From contig JAYRYA010000001.1 in NCBI GenBank assembly GCA_041917255.1, positions 62,001-126,000 on the forward strand: a DNA stretch of 64,000 nt, given 5' to 3'. Below the pieces are notes generated by a model, which worked only from the letters and a program-made list of their open reading frames with translations, did not search any database and was not told the origin of the DNA. How positions within the stretch are numbered: the stretch's first letter is position 1; every line of letters starts with the position of its first letter. The position numbers and the translations under genes were made by a program. Source of the stretch: Zoogloea sp041917255 (GTDB taxonomy: Bacteria > Pseudomonadota > Gammaproteobacteria > Burkholderiales > Rhodocyclaceae). This document shows, one piece after another, positions 6,942 to 14,687 of this stretch.

Positions 6942-7421
6942 ATGAACGTGCTGTTTTTGTGTACCGGCAATTCCTGCCGGTCGATCCTTGCCGAGGCCAC
7001 CTTCAACCATCTCGCACCCGCCGGCTGGCGTGCGCAGAGCGCCGGCAGCAAGCCCGCCGGCTACGTGCATCCCCGGTCGCTCGAGCTCTTGGCGCGGGAA
7101 GGCATCGCCACCGACGGTTACCACAGCAAGTCATGGGACGCGCTGCCGGTGACGCCGGACGTGGTGGTCACGGTGTGCGCCAGCGCCGCCGGCGAGACCT
7201 GCCCGGTTTACCTCGGCCCCGTGCTGCGCACCCACTGGGGCGTGGATGACCCGGCCCACGCCACCGGCACCGACGCCGAGATCGACGCGGCCTTTGTCAC
7301 CGCCTACCGCATCCTGCGCGCCCGCATCGAAGCCTTCCTGGCGCTGCCGCTGGAAACCCTGCAGCACGACCGCGCCGCGCTGAAGGCCGAGCTTGATCGC
7401 ATCGGCCAGCTTTTGCCGTAA
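6942..7421 (+). CDS. arsC: Arsenate reductase, low-molecular-weight phosphatase type (first copy)
   Basis: A 159-residue enzyme reducing arsenate to arsenite in the cytoplasm. The P-loop CTGNSCRS (7-14) is the CX5R motif and contains a second Cys. A further pair CASAAGETC supplies the redox cysteines that relay the disulfide, with seven residues between them rather than the six of Bacillus/pI258 ArsC. It lies 2 bases after arsR and 31 bases before arsD. A second, diverged copy lies at 9613. The reducing partner (thioredoxin or glutathione/mycothiol-like) cannot be fixed from sequence. Confidence 0.9.
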   Translation: MNVLFLCTGNSCRSILAEATFNHLAPAGWRAQSAGSKPAGYVHPRSLELLAREGIATDGYHSKSWDALPVTPDVVVTVCASAAGETCPVYLGPVLRTHWGVDDPAHATGTDAEIDAAFVTAYRILRARIEAFLALPLETLQHDRAALKAELDRIGQLLP

Positions 7422-7426
7422 GCCAT

Positions 7427-7443
7427 ATTTCAATATTGTTAAG
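7427..7443 (+). promoter_or_regulatory. Second ArsR-like operator, upstream of arsD
   Basis: ATTTCAATATTGTTAAG (7427-7443) repeats the ATTTCAATA-TTGTT core of the arsR operator at 6532-6550 with a one-base shorter spacer. It occupies the only real gap in the operon (31 bases between arsC and arsD), so it may drive or tune a secondary arsDA transcript. Confidence 0.4.
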
Positions 7444-7452
7444 AGCATCAAA

Positions 7453-7809
7453 ATGAAAACTCTCCAGATTTTCGATCCGGCCCTGTGTTGCAGCACCGGC
7501 GTGTGCGGTGTGGACGTGGATCAGGCCCTCGTCCAGTTTTCCGCTGACGTGGATTGGGCGCGCCAGCAGGGTGCCAGCGTCGAGCGCTTCAATCTCGCCC
7601 AGGAACCCCTGGCCTTTGCCGGAAACCCGGTGGTCAAAGGCTTCCTGGAGCGCTCCGGCGCCGAGGCACTGCCGCTGGTGCTGCTGGATGGCGAAGTGGC
7701 GCTGGCCGGCCGCTACCCGGCCCGGGCCGAGATCGCCCGCTGGCTCGGCGTGGCCGACGCGGTGCCGGACGCGCCTAAGCCCTGCTGCAGCGGCAGCAAG
7801 TGCTGCTGA
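7453..7809 (+). CDS. arsD: Arsenite metallochaperone ArsD
   Basis: A 118-residue ArsD that hands As(III) to the ArsA ATPase. The metalloid-binding cysteines are present as the CC pair at 12-13 with Cys18 (LCCSTGVC), matching Cys12, Cys13 and Cys18 of the family. Further vicinal pairs occur at the C-terminus (KPCCSGSKCC). The thioredoxin-like fold is suggested by the alternating beta/alpha pattern LPLVLLDGEVALAGRYP. The ATG at 7453 is chosen over an upstream in-frame codon because it starts the canonical MKTLQIFDP. ArsA follows 14 bases later. Confidence 0.93.
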   Translation: MKTLQIFDPALCCSTGVCGVDVDQALVQFSADVDWARQQGASVERFNLAQEPLAFAGNPVVKGFLERSGAEALPLVLLDGEVALAGRYPARAEIARWLGVADAVPDAPKPCCSGSKCC

Positions 7810-7823
7810 GCCCGGAGGCCGCC

Positions 7824-9611
7824 ATGCAATTCCTCGAGGCGCTGCCGCGCTTTGTGTTCTTCACCGGCAAGGGCGGGGTGGGCAAGACCTCCATCGCCTG
7901 CGCCACCGCCATCGACCTCGCCGCCCGCGGTCGGCGCGTGCTGCTGGTGAGCACCGACCCGGCCTCCAACGTGGGGCAGGTGTTTGGCGTGGAGATCGGC
8001 AACCGGGTCACGCCGATCCCCTCGGTGTCCCATCTCTCGGCCCTCGAGATCGACCCGCAGGCGGCCGCCCAGGCCTACCGCGACCGCATCGTCGGGCCGG
8101 TGCGAGGACTCCTGCCCGACAGCGTGGTGAAGGGCATCGAGGAGCAGCTCTCCGGCGCCTGCACCACCGAGATCGCCGCCTTCGACGAATTCACCGGGCT
8201 GCTGGTGGATTCCAGCCTGACCCACGACTACCAGCACATCGTCTTCGACACCGCGCCCACCGGTCACACCATCCGCCTGCTGCAACTGCCCGGCGCGTGG
8301 AGCGGCTTTCTGGAGGCGGGGAAGGGCGACGCCTCCTGCCTCGGCCCGCTGGCCGGGCTGGAAAAGCAGCGCAGCCAGTACAAGGCGGCAGTGGATGCCC
8401 TGGCCGACGGCGCGCGCACCCGGCTGGTGCTGGTGGCCCGCGCCCAGCAGGCCACCCTGCGCGAAGTGGCGCGCACCCACGACGAGCTTGCCGCCATCGG
8501 CATCGACCGGCAGTTTCTGGTCATCAACGGCCTGCTGCCGGCGGGCGAGGCCGAGGGCGGCGCTGCGCAAGACCCGCTCGCCGCTGCGATCTTCATCCGC
8601 GAGCAGGCAGCCCTCGCCGCGATGCCTGCCGGGCTGGCCAGCCTGCCCACCGACCGGATCGCCCTCAAGCCCTTCAATCTGGTGGGGCTGGACGCGCTGC
8701 GCCAGCTCTTCGCGCCGGCAGACGTCGGCCCGACCGACGATGTGGCGCCCGTTTCGCTGCCCGCCGCGCCGGACATCGCCGGGCTGGTGGATGGCATCGC
8801 CGCCGACGGCCACGGGCTGGTGATGCTGATGGGCAAGGGTGGCGTCGGCAAGACGACCCTCGCCGCGGCGGTGGCGGTAGAACTCGCCCGGCGCGGCCTG
8901 CCGGTGCATCTCACCACCTCCGACCCGGCCGCCCATCTGGCCGAGACGCTGGAAGGCTCGCTCGATCAACTCACCGTCAGCCGCATCGACCCGGCTGCCG
9001 AAACGGCGCGCTACCGCCAGCATGTGCTGGACACCCAGGGCGCCAAGCTCGACGCCCAGGGCCGGGCGCTGCTGGAGGAAGACCTGCGATCGCCCTGCAC
9101 CGAGGAGATCGCCGTCTTCCAGGCCTTCTCGCGGATCGTCCGCGAGGCGGGGCGCAAGTTTGTGGTGATGGACACCGCGCCCACCGGCCACACCCTGCTG
9201 CTCCTTGACGCCACCGGCGCCTATCACCGGGAGATCGTGCGCCAGATGGGCAGCGGCACCGCCCACTTCACCACGCCGATGATGCAGCTCCAGGACCCGC
9301 AGCGGACCAAGGTGCTGATCGTCACGCTGGCCGAGACCACGCCGGTGCTCGAGGCCGCCAACCTGCAGGCCGACCTGCGCCGCGCCGGCATCGAGCCGTG
9401 GGCGTGGGTCATCAACAACAGCGTGGCGGCGGCCGGGCCGAAGTCGACGCTGCTGCGTCGCCGCGCCCGCAACGAGCTGGCCGAGATCGAGAACGTGGCT
9501 GCGCGCCACGCCAGCCGCTACGCCCTGGTGCCGCTGCTGCGCCACGAGCCGGTGGGCGTGGAACGTCTTAGCCAGATGGTCCGCCGGACCCAAGCCAACC
9601 AAGGAGCGTGA
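7824..9611 (+). CDS. arsA: Arsenite-stimulated ATPase ArsA (fused two-domain form)
   Basis: A 595-residue tandem ATPase. Each half has a deviant Walker A GKGGVGKT (about 16-23 and 339-346) and the ArsA signature DTAPTGHT. Metalloid-site cysteines are present in GACTTEIAAF and SPCTEEIAVF, one per half, plus Cys in GDASCLG, matching the Cys113/Cys422/Cys172 trio of plasmid R773 ArsA. It accepts As(III) from ArsD and powers the efflux pump. The start at ATG 7824 follows CGGAGG; an earlier GTG overlapping arsD is less likely. ArsA normally serves ArsB, but here the operon pump is ACR3, an arrangement known from other arsDA-acr3 operons. Confidence 0.95.
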   Translation: MQFLEALPRFVFFTGKGGVGKTSIACATAIDLAARGRRVLLVSTDPASNVGQVFGVEIGNRVTPIPSVSHLSALEIDPQAAAQAYRDRIVGPVRGLLPDSVVKGIEEQLSGACTTEIAAFDEFTGLLVDSSLTHDYQHIVFDTAPTGHTIRLLQLPGAWSGFLEAGKGDASCLGPLAGLEKQRSQYKAAVDALADGARTRLVLVARAQQATLREVARTHDELAAIGIDRQFLVINGLLPAGEAEGGAAQDPLAAAIFIREQAALAAMPAGLASLPTDRIALKPFNLVGLDALRQLFAPADVGPTDDVAPVSLPAAPDIAGLVDGIAADGHGLVMLMGKGGVGKTTLAAAVAVELARRGLPVHLTTSDPAAHLAETLEGSLDQLTVSRIDPAAETARYRQHVLDTQGAKLDAQGRALLEEDLRSPCTEEIAVFQAFSRIVREAGRKFVVMDTAPTGHTLLLLDATGAYHREIVRQMGSGTAHFTTPMMQLQDPQRTKVLIVTLAETTPVLEAANLQADLRRAGIEPWAWVINNSVAAAGPKSTLLRRRARNELAEIENVAARHASRYALVPLLRHEPVGVERLSQMVRRTQANQGA

Positions 9612-9612
9612 A

Positions 9613-10122
9613 ATGTCGGACAAGATCTACAACGTGCTTTTCCTGTGCACCGGCAATTCGGCCCGGAGCATTTTCGCCGAAGCCATCCTCAACAAGGTGG
9701 GCGAGGGGCGCTTCCGGGCCTTCAGCGCCGGCAGCCACCCGGCGGGACAGGTCAATCCGCTGGCCATCGAACTCCTTAAGCGCAACCACATGCCCACCGA
9801 GGGGCTGCGCAGCAAGAGCTGGGACGAGTTTGCCGGGCCTGATTCGCCGCATCTCGATTTCGTGTTCACCGTGTGCGACAACGCTGCGGGCGAGGTGTGC
9901 CCGGTGTGGCCCGGTCAGCCGATGACGGCCCATTGGGGGCTGGAAGACCCGGCGGCTGTCGAGGGCTCGGTCGAAGCCAGGCAGCACGCCTTCTCCCAGG
10001 CATTGCTGATCCTCCATCGGCGCATCTCGCTGTTTGCCAGCCTACCCATTGCCAAGCTGGACGGCATGGCGCTCAAGCACGAGCTCGATGAGATCGGCCG
10101 TGGTCATCGAGGTGAATCGTGA
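9613..10122 (+). CDS. arsC: Arsenate reductase, low-molecular-weight phosphatase type (second copy)
   Basis: A 169-residue paralogue of the ArsC at 6942. Its P-loop is CTGNSARS, lacking the extra Cys of the first copy, while the redox pair CDNAAGEVC has the same seven-residue spacing. The two proteins are clearly related but diverged (for example SKSWDALP against SKSWDEFA), so this is not a recent duplication. It sits between arsA and acr3, with its stop overlapping the acr3 start by 4 bases. The two enzymes may use different reductants or differ in affinity (inference). Confidence 0.9.
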   Translation: MSDKIYNVLFLCTGNSARSIFAEAILNKVGEGRFRAFSAGSHPAGQVNPLAIELLKRNHMPTEGLRSKSWDEFAGPDSPHLDFVFTVCDNAAGEVCPVWPGQPMTAHWGLEDPAAVEGSVEARQHAFSQALLILHRRISLFASLPIAKLDGMALKHELDEIGRGHRGES

Positions 10123-11165
10123 GTGAAGTAAGCCGCAAACTGTCTTTCCTCGACCGCTACCTTACGGTCTGGATCTTTGCCGCCATGGCGCTGGGCGTGG
10201 CCCTGGGCAATCTGGTGCCGGGCATCGAAGGGGTGATCAACCACTTTCAGGTGGGCACCACCAACATCCCCATCGCCATCGGGCTGATTCTGATGATGTA
10301 CCCGCCCTTTGCCAAGGTGCGCTACGAGGAGCTGCCCGACGTCTTCTGCGACCGCAAGGTGCTGGGCCTGTCGCTTGTGCAGAACTGGGTGATCGGGCCG
10401 GTGCTGATGTTTGCGCTGGCGGTGATCTTCCTGCCCGACAAGCCGGAGTACATGGTCGGGCTGATCCTGATCGGGCTGGCCCGCTGCATCGCGATGGTGA
10501 TCGTGTGGAACGAAATCGCCAAGGGCTCGACCGAATACGCCGCCGGGCTGGTGGCCTTCAATTCGATCTTCCAGGTGTTGTTCTACAGCGTGTATGCGTG
10601 GTTCTTCGTGACGGTGCTGCCGCCGATGTTCGGGCTGACCGGGGTGGTGGTGGACATCTCCATCGACCAGATCGCCGAGAGCGTGCTGATCTACCTGGGC
10701 ATCCCCTGCGTGGCCGGGGTGCTGACCCGGGTGGTGATGCTGCGTTTCGTGTCGAAGGAGTGGTACCACACCCGCTTTGTGCCGAAGATCGGGCCGATCA
10801 CCCTGGTGGCGCTGCTGTTCACCATCGTGGTGATGTTTGCCCTGAAGGGCCGGACGATCGTCACCCTCCCGATGGACGTGGTGCGCATTGCAATCCCGCT
10901 CTTTATCTACTTCGTGGTGATGTTCTTCGCGTCATTTGCCATGAGCCGCAAGGCCGGGGCGGGCTACGGCAAGTGTACGACGCTGTCCTTCACCGCGGCC
11001 AGCAACAACTTCGAGCTGGCGATTGCGGTGGCGGTGGCGGTGTATGGCATCGACTCCGGTGCGGCTTTCGCGGCGGTGATCGGACCGCTGGTGGAGGTGC
11101 CGGTGATGATCGGGCTGGTCAATGTGTCGCTGTGGTTGCAGCGGCGCTGGTTTGCAACCACCTGA
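10119..11165 (+). CDS. acr3: Arsenite efflux permease ACR3
   Basis: A 348-residue inner-membrane protein with about ten hydrophobic helices, of the ACR3 (BART superfamily) type rather than ArsB. The helix 4 segment GLARCIAMVIVWN carries the essential Cys, and AASNNFELAIAVA carries the conserved Glu of helix 9. It exports As(III). Starts with GTG at 10119 inside the end of arsC2, implying translational coupling. It is the last gene of the operon and is followed by a strong bidirectional terminator. Sometimes annotated arsB, but the sequence is ACR3. Confidence 0.95.
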   Translation: MSEVSRKLSFLDRYLTVWIFAAMALGVALGNLVPGIEGVINHFQVGTTNIPIAIGLILMMYPPFAKVRYEELPDVFCDRKVLGLSLVQNWVIGPVLMFALAVIFLPDKPEYMVGLILIGLARCIAMVIVWNEIAKGSTEYAAGLVAFNSIFQVLFYSVYAWFFVTVLPPMFGLTGVVVDISIDQIAESVLIYLGIPCVAGVLTRVVMLRFVSKEWYHTRFVPKIGPITLVALLFTIVVMFALKGRTIVTLPMDVVRIAIPLFIYFVVMFFASFAMSRKAGAGYGKCTTLSFTAASNNFELAIAVAVAVYGIDSGAAFAAVIGPLVEVPVMIGLVNVSLWLQRRWFATT

Positions 11166-11187
11166 TTCCGGCAGGGCGGTTGACGTG

Positions 11188-11225
11188 AAAAAGCCCCGGG
11201 AGGCGATGCTTCCCGGGGCTTTTTA
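11188..11225. terminator. Bidirectional intrinsic terminator between acr3 and sodB
   Basis: AAAAAGCCCCGGGA (11188-11201) pairs with TCCCGGGGCTTTTT (11211-11224), giving T-runs on both strands. It ends the ars operon on the plus strand and sodB on the minus strand. Confidence 0.9.
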
Positions 11226-11246
11226 CTGCGCTGATTCAGCCGGCGA

Positions 11247-11834
11247 TCAGGCGAAGTTCGCGGAGGCGAAATCCCAGTTGGCCAGGCTGGCCAGGAAGGT
11301 TTCGACGAACTTCGGACGCAGGTTGCGGTAGTCGATGTAGTAGGCGTGTTCCCACACGTCGATGGTCAGCAGCGGCTTGCCTTCGCCGGTCTTCAGCGGG
11401 TTGCCCGCGGCACCGGTGTTGACGATGTCGACGCTGCCGTCGGCCTTCTTGACCAGCCAGGTCCAGCCGGAGCCGAAGTTGCCCACGGCGGAGGCCTGGA
11501 AGGCCTTCTTGAAGTCGTCGAAGGAACCCCACTTGGCGTTGATGGCGTCGGCCAGCGCGCCAGTCGGAGCGCCGCCGCCGTTCGGCTTCATGCAGCTCCA
11601 GAAGAAGGTGTGGTTCCAGACCTGGGCGGCGTTGTTGTAGATGCCGCCGGCCGGGGCCTTCAGGAAGGTTTCTTCGATCGACAGGTTCTCGTATTCGGTG
11701 CCGGCGATGAGGTTGTTCAGATTGACCACGTAGGCGTTATGGTGCTTGGCGTAGTGGTAGTCGAAGGTCTCTTCGGACAGGTGCGGAACCAGGGCGTTCT
11801 TGGCGTAGGGCAGTTCGGGCAGGGTATGAGCCAT
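11247..11834 (-). CDS. sodB: Superoxide dismutase, iron type
   Basis: A 195-residue Fe/Mn-family superoxide dismutase. The metal ligands are visible: His in HHNAYV near 31, His in VWNHTFFW near 78, and Asp/His in DVWEHAYYID (about 160-169). The sequences HTFFWSCMKPNGGG and FGSGWTWLV are typical of the iron-type (SodB) enzymes. It removes cytoplasmic superoxide. Monocistronic, with its own terminator. Its promoter region carries a 19-base palindrome resembling an IscR type-1 site (11870-11888). A GGAG ribosome site precedes the ATG. Confidence 0.95.
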   Translation of the reverse strand: MAHTLPELPYAKNALVPHLSEETFDYHYAKHHNAYVVNLNNLIAGTEYENLSIEETFLKAPAGGIYNNAAQVWNHTFFWSCMKPNGGGAPTGALADAINAKWGSFDDFKKAFQASAVGNFGSGWTWLVKKADGSVDIVNTGAAGNPLKTGEGKPLLTIDVWEHAYYIDYRNLRPKFVETFLASLANWDFASANFA

Positions 11835-11869
11835 TGATGTTCTCCGGGTTTTGGTTGGGGTTTCAATTG

Positions 11870-11888
11870 CCCGACTATTCTAGTCGGG
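11870..11888 (-). promoter_or_regulatory. IscR type-1-like palindrome over the sodB −10 box
   Basis: On the minus strand CCCGACTAGAATAGTCGGG is a near-perfect palindrome. Its core GACTAGAATAGTC matches the IscR type-1 core GACTRWWWYAGTC at all but one position, with the flanking CC/GG and C/G also fitting. The embedded TAGAAT works as the sodB −10, placing the start of transcription near 11869. Binding here would repress sodB. The regulator identity is inference. Confidence 0.55.
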
Positions 11889-11965
11889 ATTTGTTTCACT
11901 GCACAATCGGACGCGGTCCAGCCTCATCCGGCTGCCGCTGCACCACCTGATATTTTGCACCGGGA

Positions 11966-13324
11966 TCAGCCGTTTTTGCGGTTTACCGTTGCATCCACGT
12001 TGCCGACGTTGAATTCGACCTGGATACACGAGCCGGGTTCGAGTTGCGCCGCATCCCGCACGATCTCGCCATCGGCGTTGCGGGTAATGCTGTAGCCCCG
12101 TGCCAGCACACCCCGCGGGTCGAGGTGGGCCAGGTGCTGGCCGAGCGCGTCGAGGCGATCCTGCTGGCGCTGGAGGAGGCTGCGTCCGGCACGCTCGAGG
12201 CGACTGACGAGGGTGTCGACAGTGCGCTGTCGGGTGGACAGGTCGGGCCGGCGGGCGGCGAGGCGCAGGCCCAGCGCGGTGCGGTGGGCCTGGCTGGCGG
12301 CCAGCTGGCGCAGGAAGCGGGCCTGCAGGCGCTGCTCGAGATTGCCCAAGCGCAGGCGCGCCTGCTCGATGTGCTGACGCGGGTGAGTGAGCCGCGCGGC
12401 GGCTCGGTCGAGGCGCTGGGCGGCCGTCTCGAAACGCCGTTGCATGGCGCGGGAAAGCCCCTGCGCCAGGCGCTCCAGGCGATCACGCAGATCCACGAAG
12501 CCGGTGCTGGTGATCTCGGCGGCGGCGGTTGGCGTGGCGGCGCGCAGGTCGGCGGCAAAGTCGGCGATGCTCACGTCGGTCTCGTGGCCGACGCCGACGA
12601 CCACCGGCAGCGGGCAGGCGCGGATCGCCCGGGCTACGGCTTCGTCGTTGAAGGCGGCGAGATCCTCAAGGCTGCCACCGCCGCGCACCAGCAGCAGCAC
12701 GTCGTTGCCGTCTGCAGCCGCGCGAGCGCCGGCCCGGCGGATCGCCGCGGCAATGCGGCTGGCCGCGCCATCGCCCTGGACGAGGGTCGGATACAGACAC
12801 AGGGGCAGGTGCGGCGCACGCCGGGCGAAGGCCGCGATCACGTCCTGCCAGGCCGCGGCCTGGGGCGAGGTGACCACGGCCACGCCACGGGGGAAGCGGG
12901 GCAGGGTGCGCTTGCAGGCAGGATCGAACAGTCCCTCGGCTTCGAGCCGGGTCTTGAGGCGGAGGAAGGCCTCGTAGAGGTTGCCGACCCCGGCATGACG
13001 CACCGATTCCACGTTGAGCTGATAGTCGCCCCGGGCCTCGAACAGGGTGACCAGGGCGCGCACTTCGACCCGCATGCCATGTTCGAGTTTGAACGGCAGC
13101 ATCTGCGCGCGGTTGCGCCACATGGTGCAGCGAACCTGGGCGTCGGCATCCTTGAGGGTGAAATACAGGTGGCCGGAGGCGGCGCGGGTGAGGGTCGAGA
13201 TCTCGCCGCCAACCCACAAGAGAGGAATGCTGCCCTCCAGCGCCTCACGTGCCGCGCGGTTGAGCCATGAGACGGAAACGACTTCGCCGGGCTTGACTTC
13301 TGCAGAATGTCGGAGGGGGTTCAT
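11966..13324 (-). CDS. xseA: Exodeoxyribonuclease VII large subunit
   Basis: A 452-residue XseA, the large subunit of the nuclease that degrades single-stranded DNA from both ends. The N-terminal OB-fold starts VVSVSWLNRAAREALEGSIP. The catalytic region holds RGGGSLEDLAAFNDE and PVVVGVGHETDVSIADFAAD, both strongly conserved. Long charged coiled-coil helices (about 270-390) follow, typical of the family. ATG at 13324 is chosen over an in-frame ATG 42 bases upstream; a −10-like TAGAAT at 13333-13338 lies so close that the mRNA may be leaderless. The small subunit gene xseB is not in the window. Confidence 0.93.
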   Translation of the reverse strand: MNPLRHSAEVKPGEVVSVSWLNRAAREALEGSIPLLWVGGEISTLTRAASGHLYFTLKDADAQVRCTMWRNRAQMLPFKLEHGMRVEVRALVTLFEARGDYQLNVESVRHAGVGNLYEAFLRLKTRLEAEGLFDPACKRTLPRFPRGVAVVTSPQAAAWQDVIAAFARRAPHLPLCLYPTLVQGDGAASRIAAAIRRAGARAAADGNDVLLLVRGGGSLEDLAAFNDEAVARAIRACPLPVVVGVGHETDVSIADFAADLRAATPTAAAEITSTGFVDLRDRLERLAQGLSRAMQRRFETAAQRLDRAAARLTHPRQHIEQARLRLGNLEQRLQARFLRQLAASQAHRTALGLRLAARRPDLSTRQRTVDTLVSRLERAGRSLLQRQQDRLDALGQHLAHLDPRGVLARGYSITRNADGEIVRDAAQLEPGSCIQVEFNVGNVDATVNRKNG

Positions 13325-13509
13325 GGGCGCGGATTCTACCGGAATCCACATGTCGCTCTGATCCACGTCAAAAAAAACCGGTCACCGGGCTTGACTTGGT
13401 TAAAAAGTTGTAAGTATCTGATTTATAAAGAAAGTGGCTGCCGCTTAATTTTTGACCCGAGTAGGAAAAAGCCTTACCAGCTGCGGGTTTAGAGCGATCG
13501 TCGGGCATC

Positions 13510-13542
13510 AATCCACAAAGTTATCCACAGATTTTGTGGATT
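13510..13542. promoter_or_regulatory. Cluster of DnaA boxes upstream of exbB
   Basis: A perfect DnaA box TTATCCACA (13521-13529) is flanked by AATCCACAAA (13510-13519) and its inverted copy TTTTGTGGATT (13532-13542), giving three box-like sites in 33 bases. It lies in the 299-base gap between divergent xseA and exbB, which otherwise shows only an AT-rich stretch (13391-13460) and no gene. There is no dnaA, rpmH or AT-rich unwinding repeat array here, so it is not obviously oriC. Confidence 0.5.
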
Positions 13543-13623
13543 GTCAGCGACGCCTGGCTTGTTGCTCTCCTCGGATGGGCAGGTTACATTCTCGGGCTTC
13601 GTAAGATTCGCAGGAGTCCTCGC

Positions 13624-14229
13624 GTGTTCGCCATCATTCAGGCTGCCGGCTGGCCAATCTGGCCCTTGTTGTTTGCTTCCATCGTTGCCGTGGCGCTGAT
13701 CATCGAGCGGCTGCTGACACTGCGCCGCAGCAAGATCCTTCCCGACGGTCTGCTCGAAAAGGTCGTGGCTGAGTTGCGCCAGTCGGGGGCCACGCCCGAG
13801 ATGATCAACCGCGTCGCGCTGAGTTCACCGATGGGCCGCGTATTCGCCGCCGGCCTGCGCAACGTGCGCAGCTCCCGCGAGGTGATGAAGGAATCCATCG
13901 AAGAAGCCGGCCGCGCTGTGACCCACGACCTCGAGCGCTTCCTCACCACCCTCGGCACCATCGCCTCGATCAGCCCGCTGATGGGCCTGTTTGGTACCGT
14001 GGTCGGGATGATCGAGATCTTCGGTTCCCAGGCGCCCGGCGGCTCCAACCCCCAGCAGCTGGCCCACGGCATCTCCATCGCGTTGTACAACACCGGCTTC
14101 GGTCTGGTCATCGCGATGCCAAGCATGATCTTCTGGCGCCACTTCCGCGCCACCGTCGATGGCTTCGTGATCGAGATGGAACAGCAGGCAATCCGTCTCG
14201 TCGAAGTGGTCCACGGCGAACGTCGCTGA
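13624..14229 (+). CDS. exbB: ExbB/TolQ-family proton channel subunit
   Basis: A 201-residue MotA/TolQ/ExbB protein. A membrane helix lies at about 10-32, with two more at about 113-135 and 158-180; the conserved TLGTIASISPLMGLFGTVVG (104-123) and ALYNTGFGLVIAMPS are the family channel segments. With ExbD it uses the proton gradient to drive TonB- or Tol-type transport. GTG at 13624 is chosen because AGGAG lies at 13612-13616; an upstream in-frame ATG runs into the DnaA-box region. exbD follows after 10 bases. No tonB is nearby. Confidence 0.92.
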   Translation: MFAIIQAAGWPIWPLLFASIVAVALIIERLLTLRRSKILPDGLLEKVVAELRQSGATPEMINRVALSSPMGRVFAAGLRNVRSSREVMKESIEEAGRAVTHDLERFLTTLGTIASISPLMGLFGTVVGMIEIFGSQAPGGSNPQQLAHGISIALYNTGFGLVIAMPSMIFWRHFRATVDGFVIEMEQQAIRLVEVVHGERR

Positions 14230-14239
14230 GGCAGATCCC

Positions 14240-14662
14240 ATGAATTTCGGCCGTGGCCGCTCCCGCGAGGAGCCGGAGATCAACCTGATCCCGATGATCG
14301 ACGTGCTGTTGGTGATCATCATCTTCCTGATGCTCACCACCACCTATTCGCGCTTTGCCGGGCTGGAGATCAACCTGCCCACGGCCGACGCCCAGGCCAG
14401 CAACGAGAAGGCCGTCGAGGTGAATGTCGCCGTCACGGCCACCGGCGAAGTCGTCATCAACAAGCGTGCCGTCAGTGGCTCCGGCATTCCGGCCATTGCC
14501 GCGGCGATGCAGGCCGTGGTGCCGGCTGGCGCCAAGGATCCGGTGGTCATCATCAACGCCGATGCCAAGGCGGCCCATCAGCGCGTGATCGACGTGATGC
14601 AGGCGGCCCAGCAGGCTGGCCTGGTGCACATCTCCTTCGCCACCCAGGCGGCCCAGCGCTAA
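14240..14662 (+). CDS. exbD: ExbD/TolR-family biopolymer transport protein
   Basis: A 140-residue inner-membrane protein with one N-terminal helix (about 19-36). The proton-conducting Asp lies in LIPMIDVLLVIIIF (Asp21), as in ExbD and TolR. The periplasmic C-terminal domain (about 45-138) has the repeating beta/alpha pattern. It partners ExbB immediately upstream. In betaproteobacteria this pair is regularly found in front of lpxK-kdsB-adk, so its job may relate to general TonB-dependent uptake rather than to the downstream genes. Confidence 0.92.
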   Translation: MNFGRGRSREEPEINLIPMIDVLLVIIIFLMLTTTYSRFAGLEINLPTADAQASNEKAVEVNVAVTATGEVVINKRAVSGSGIPAIAAAMQAVVPAGAKDPVVIINADAKAAHQRVIDVMQAAQQAGLVHISFATQAAQR

Positions 14663-14687
14663 TCCTTTTCCGTCTCCTTCCTTCTCC

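Noticed and set aside
12044..13270. 408-codon plus-strand frame opposite xseA
   Set aside because: xseA on the minus strand has clear family motifs; the plus frame is a compositional shadow.
13510..13542. Chromosomal origin (oriC) at the DnaA-box cluster
   Set aside because: No dnaA/dnaN/rpmH neighbours, only three boxes and no AT-rich 13-mer array. Kept only as a DnaA-binding cluster.
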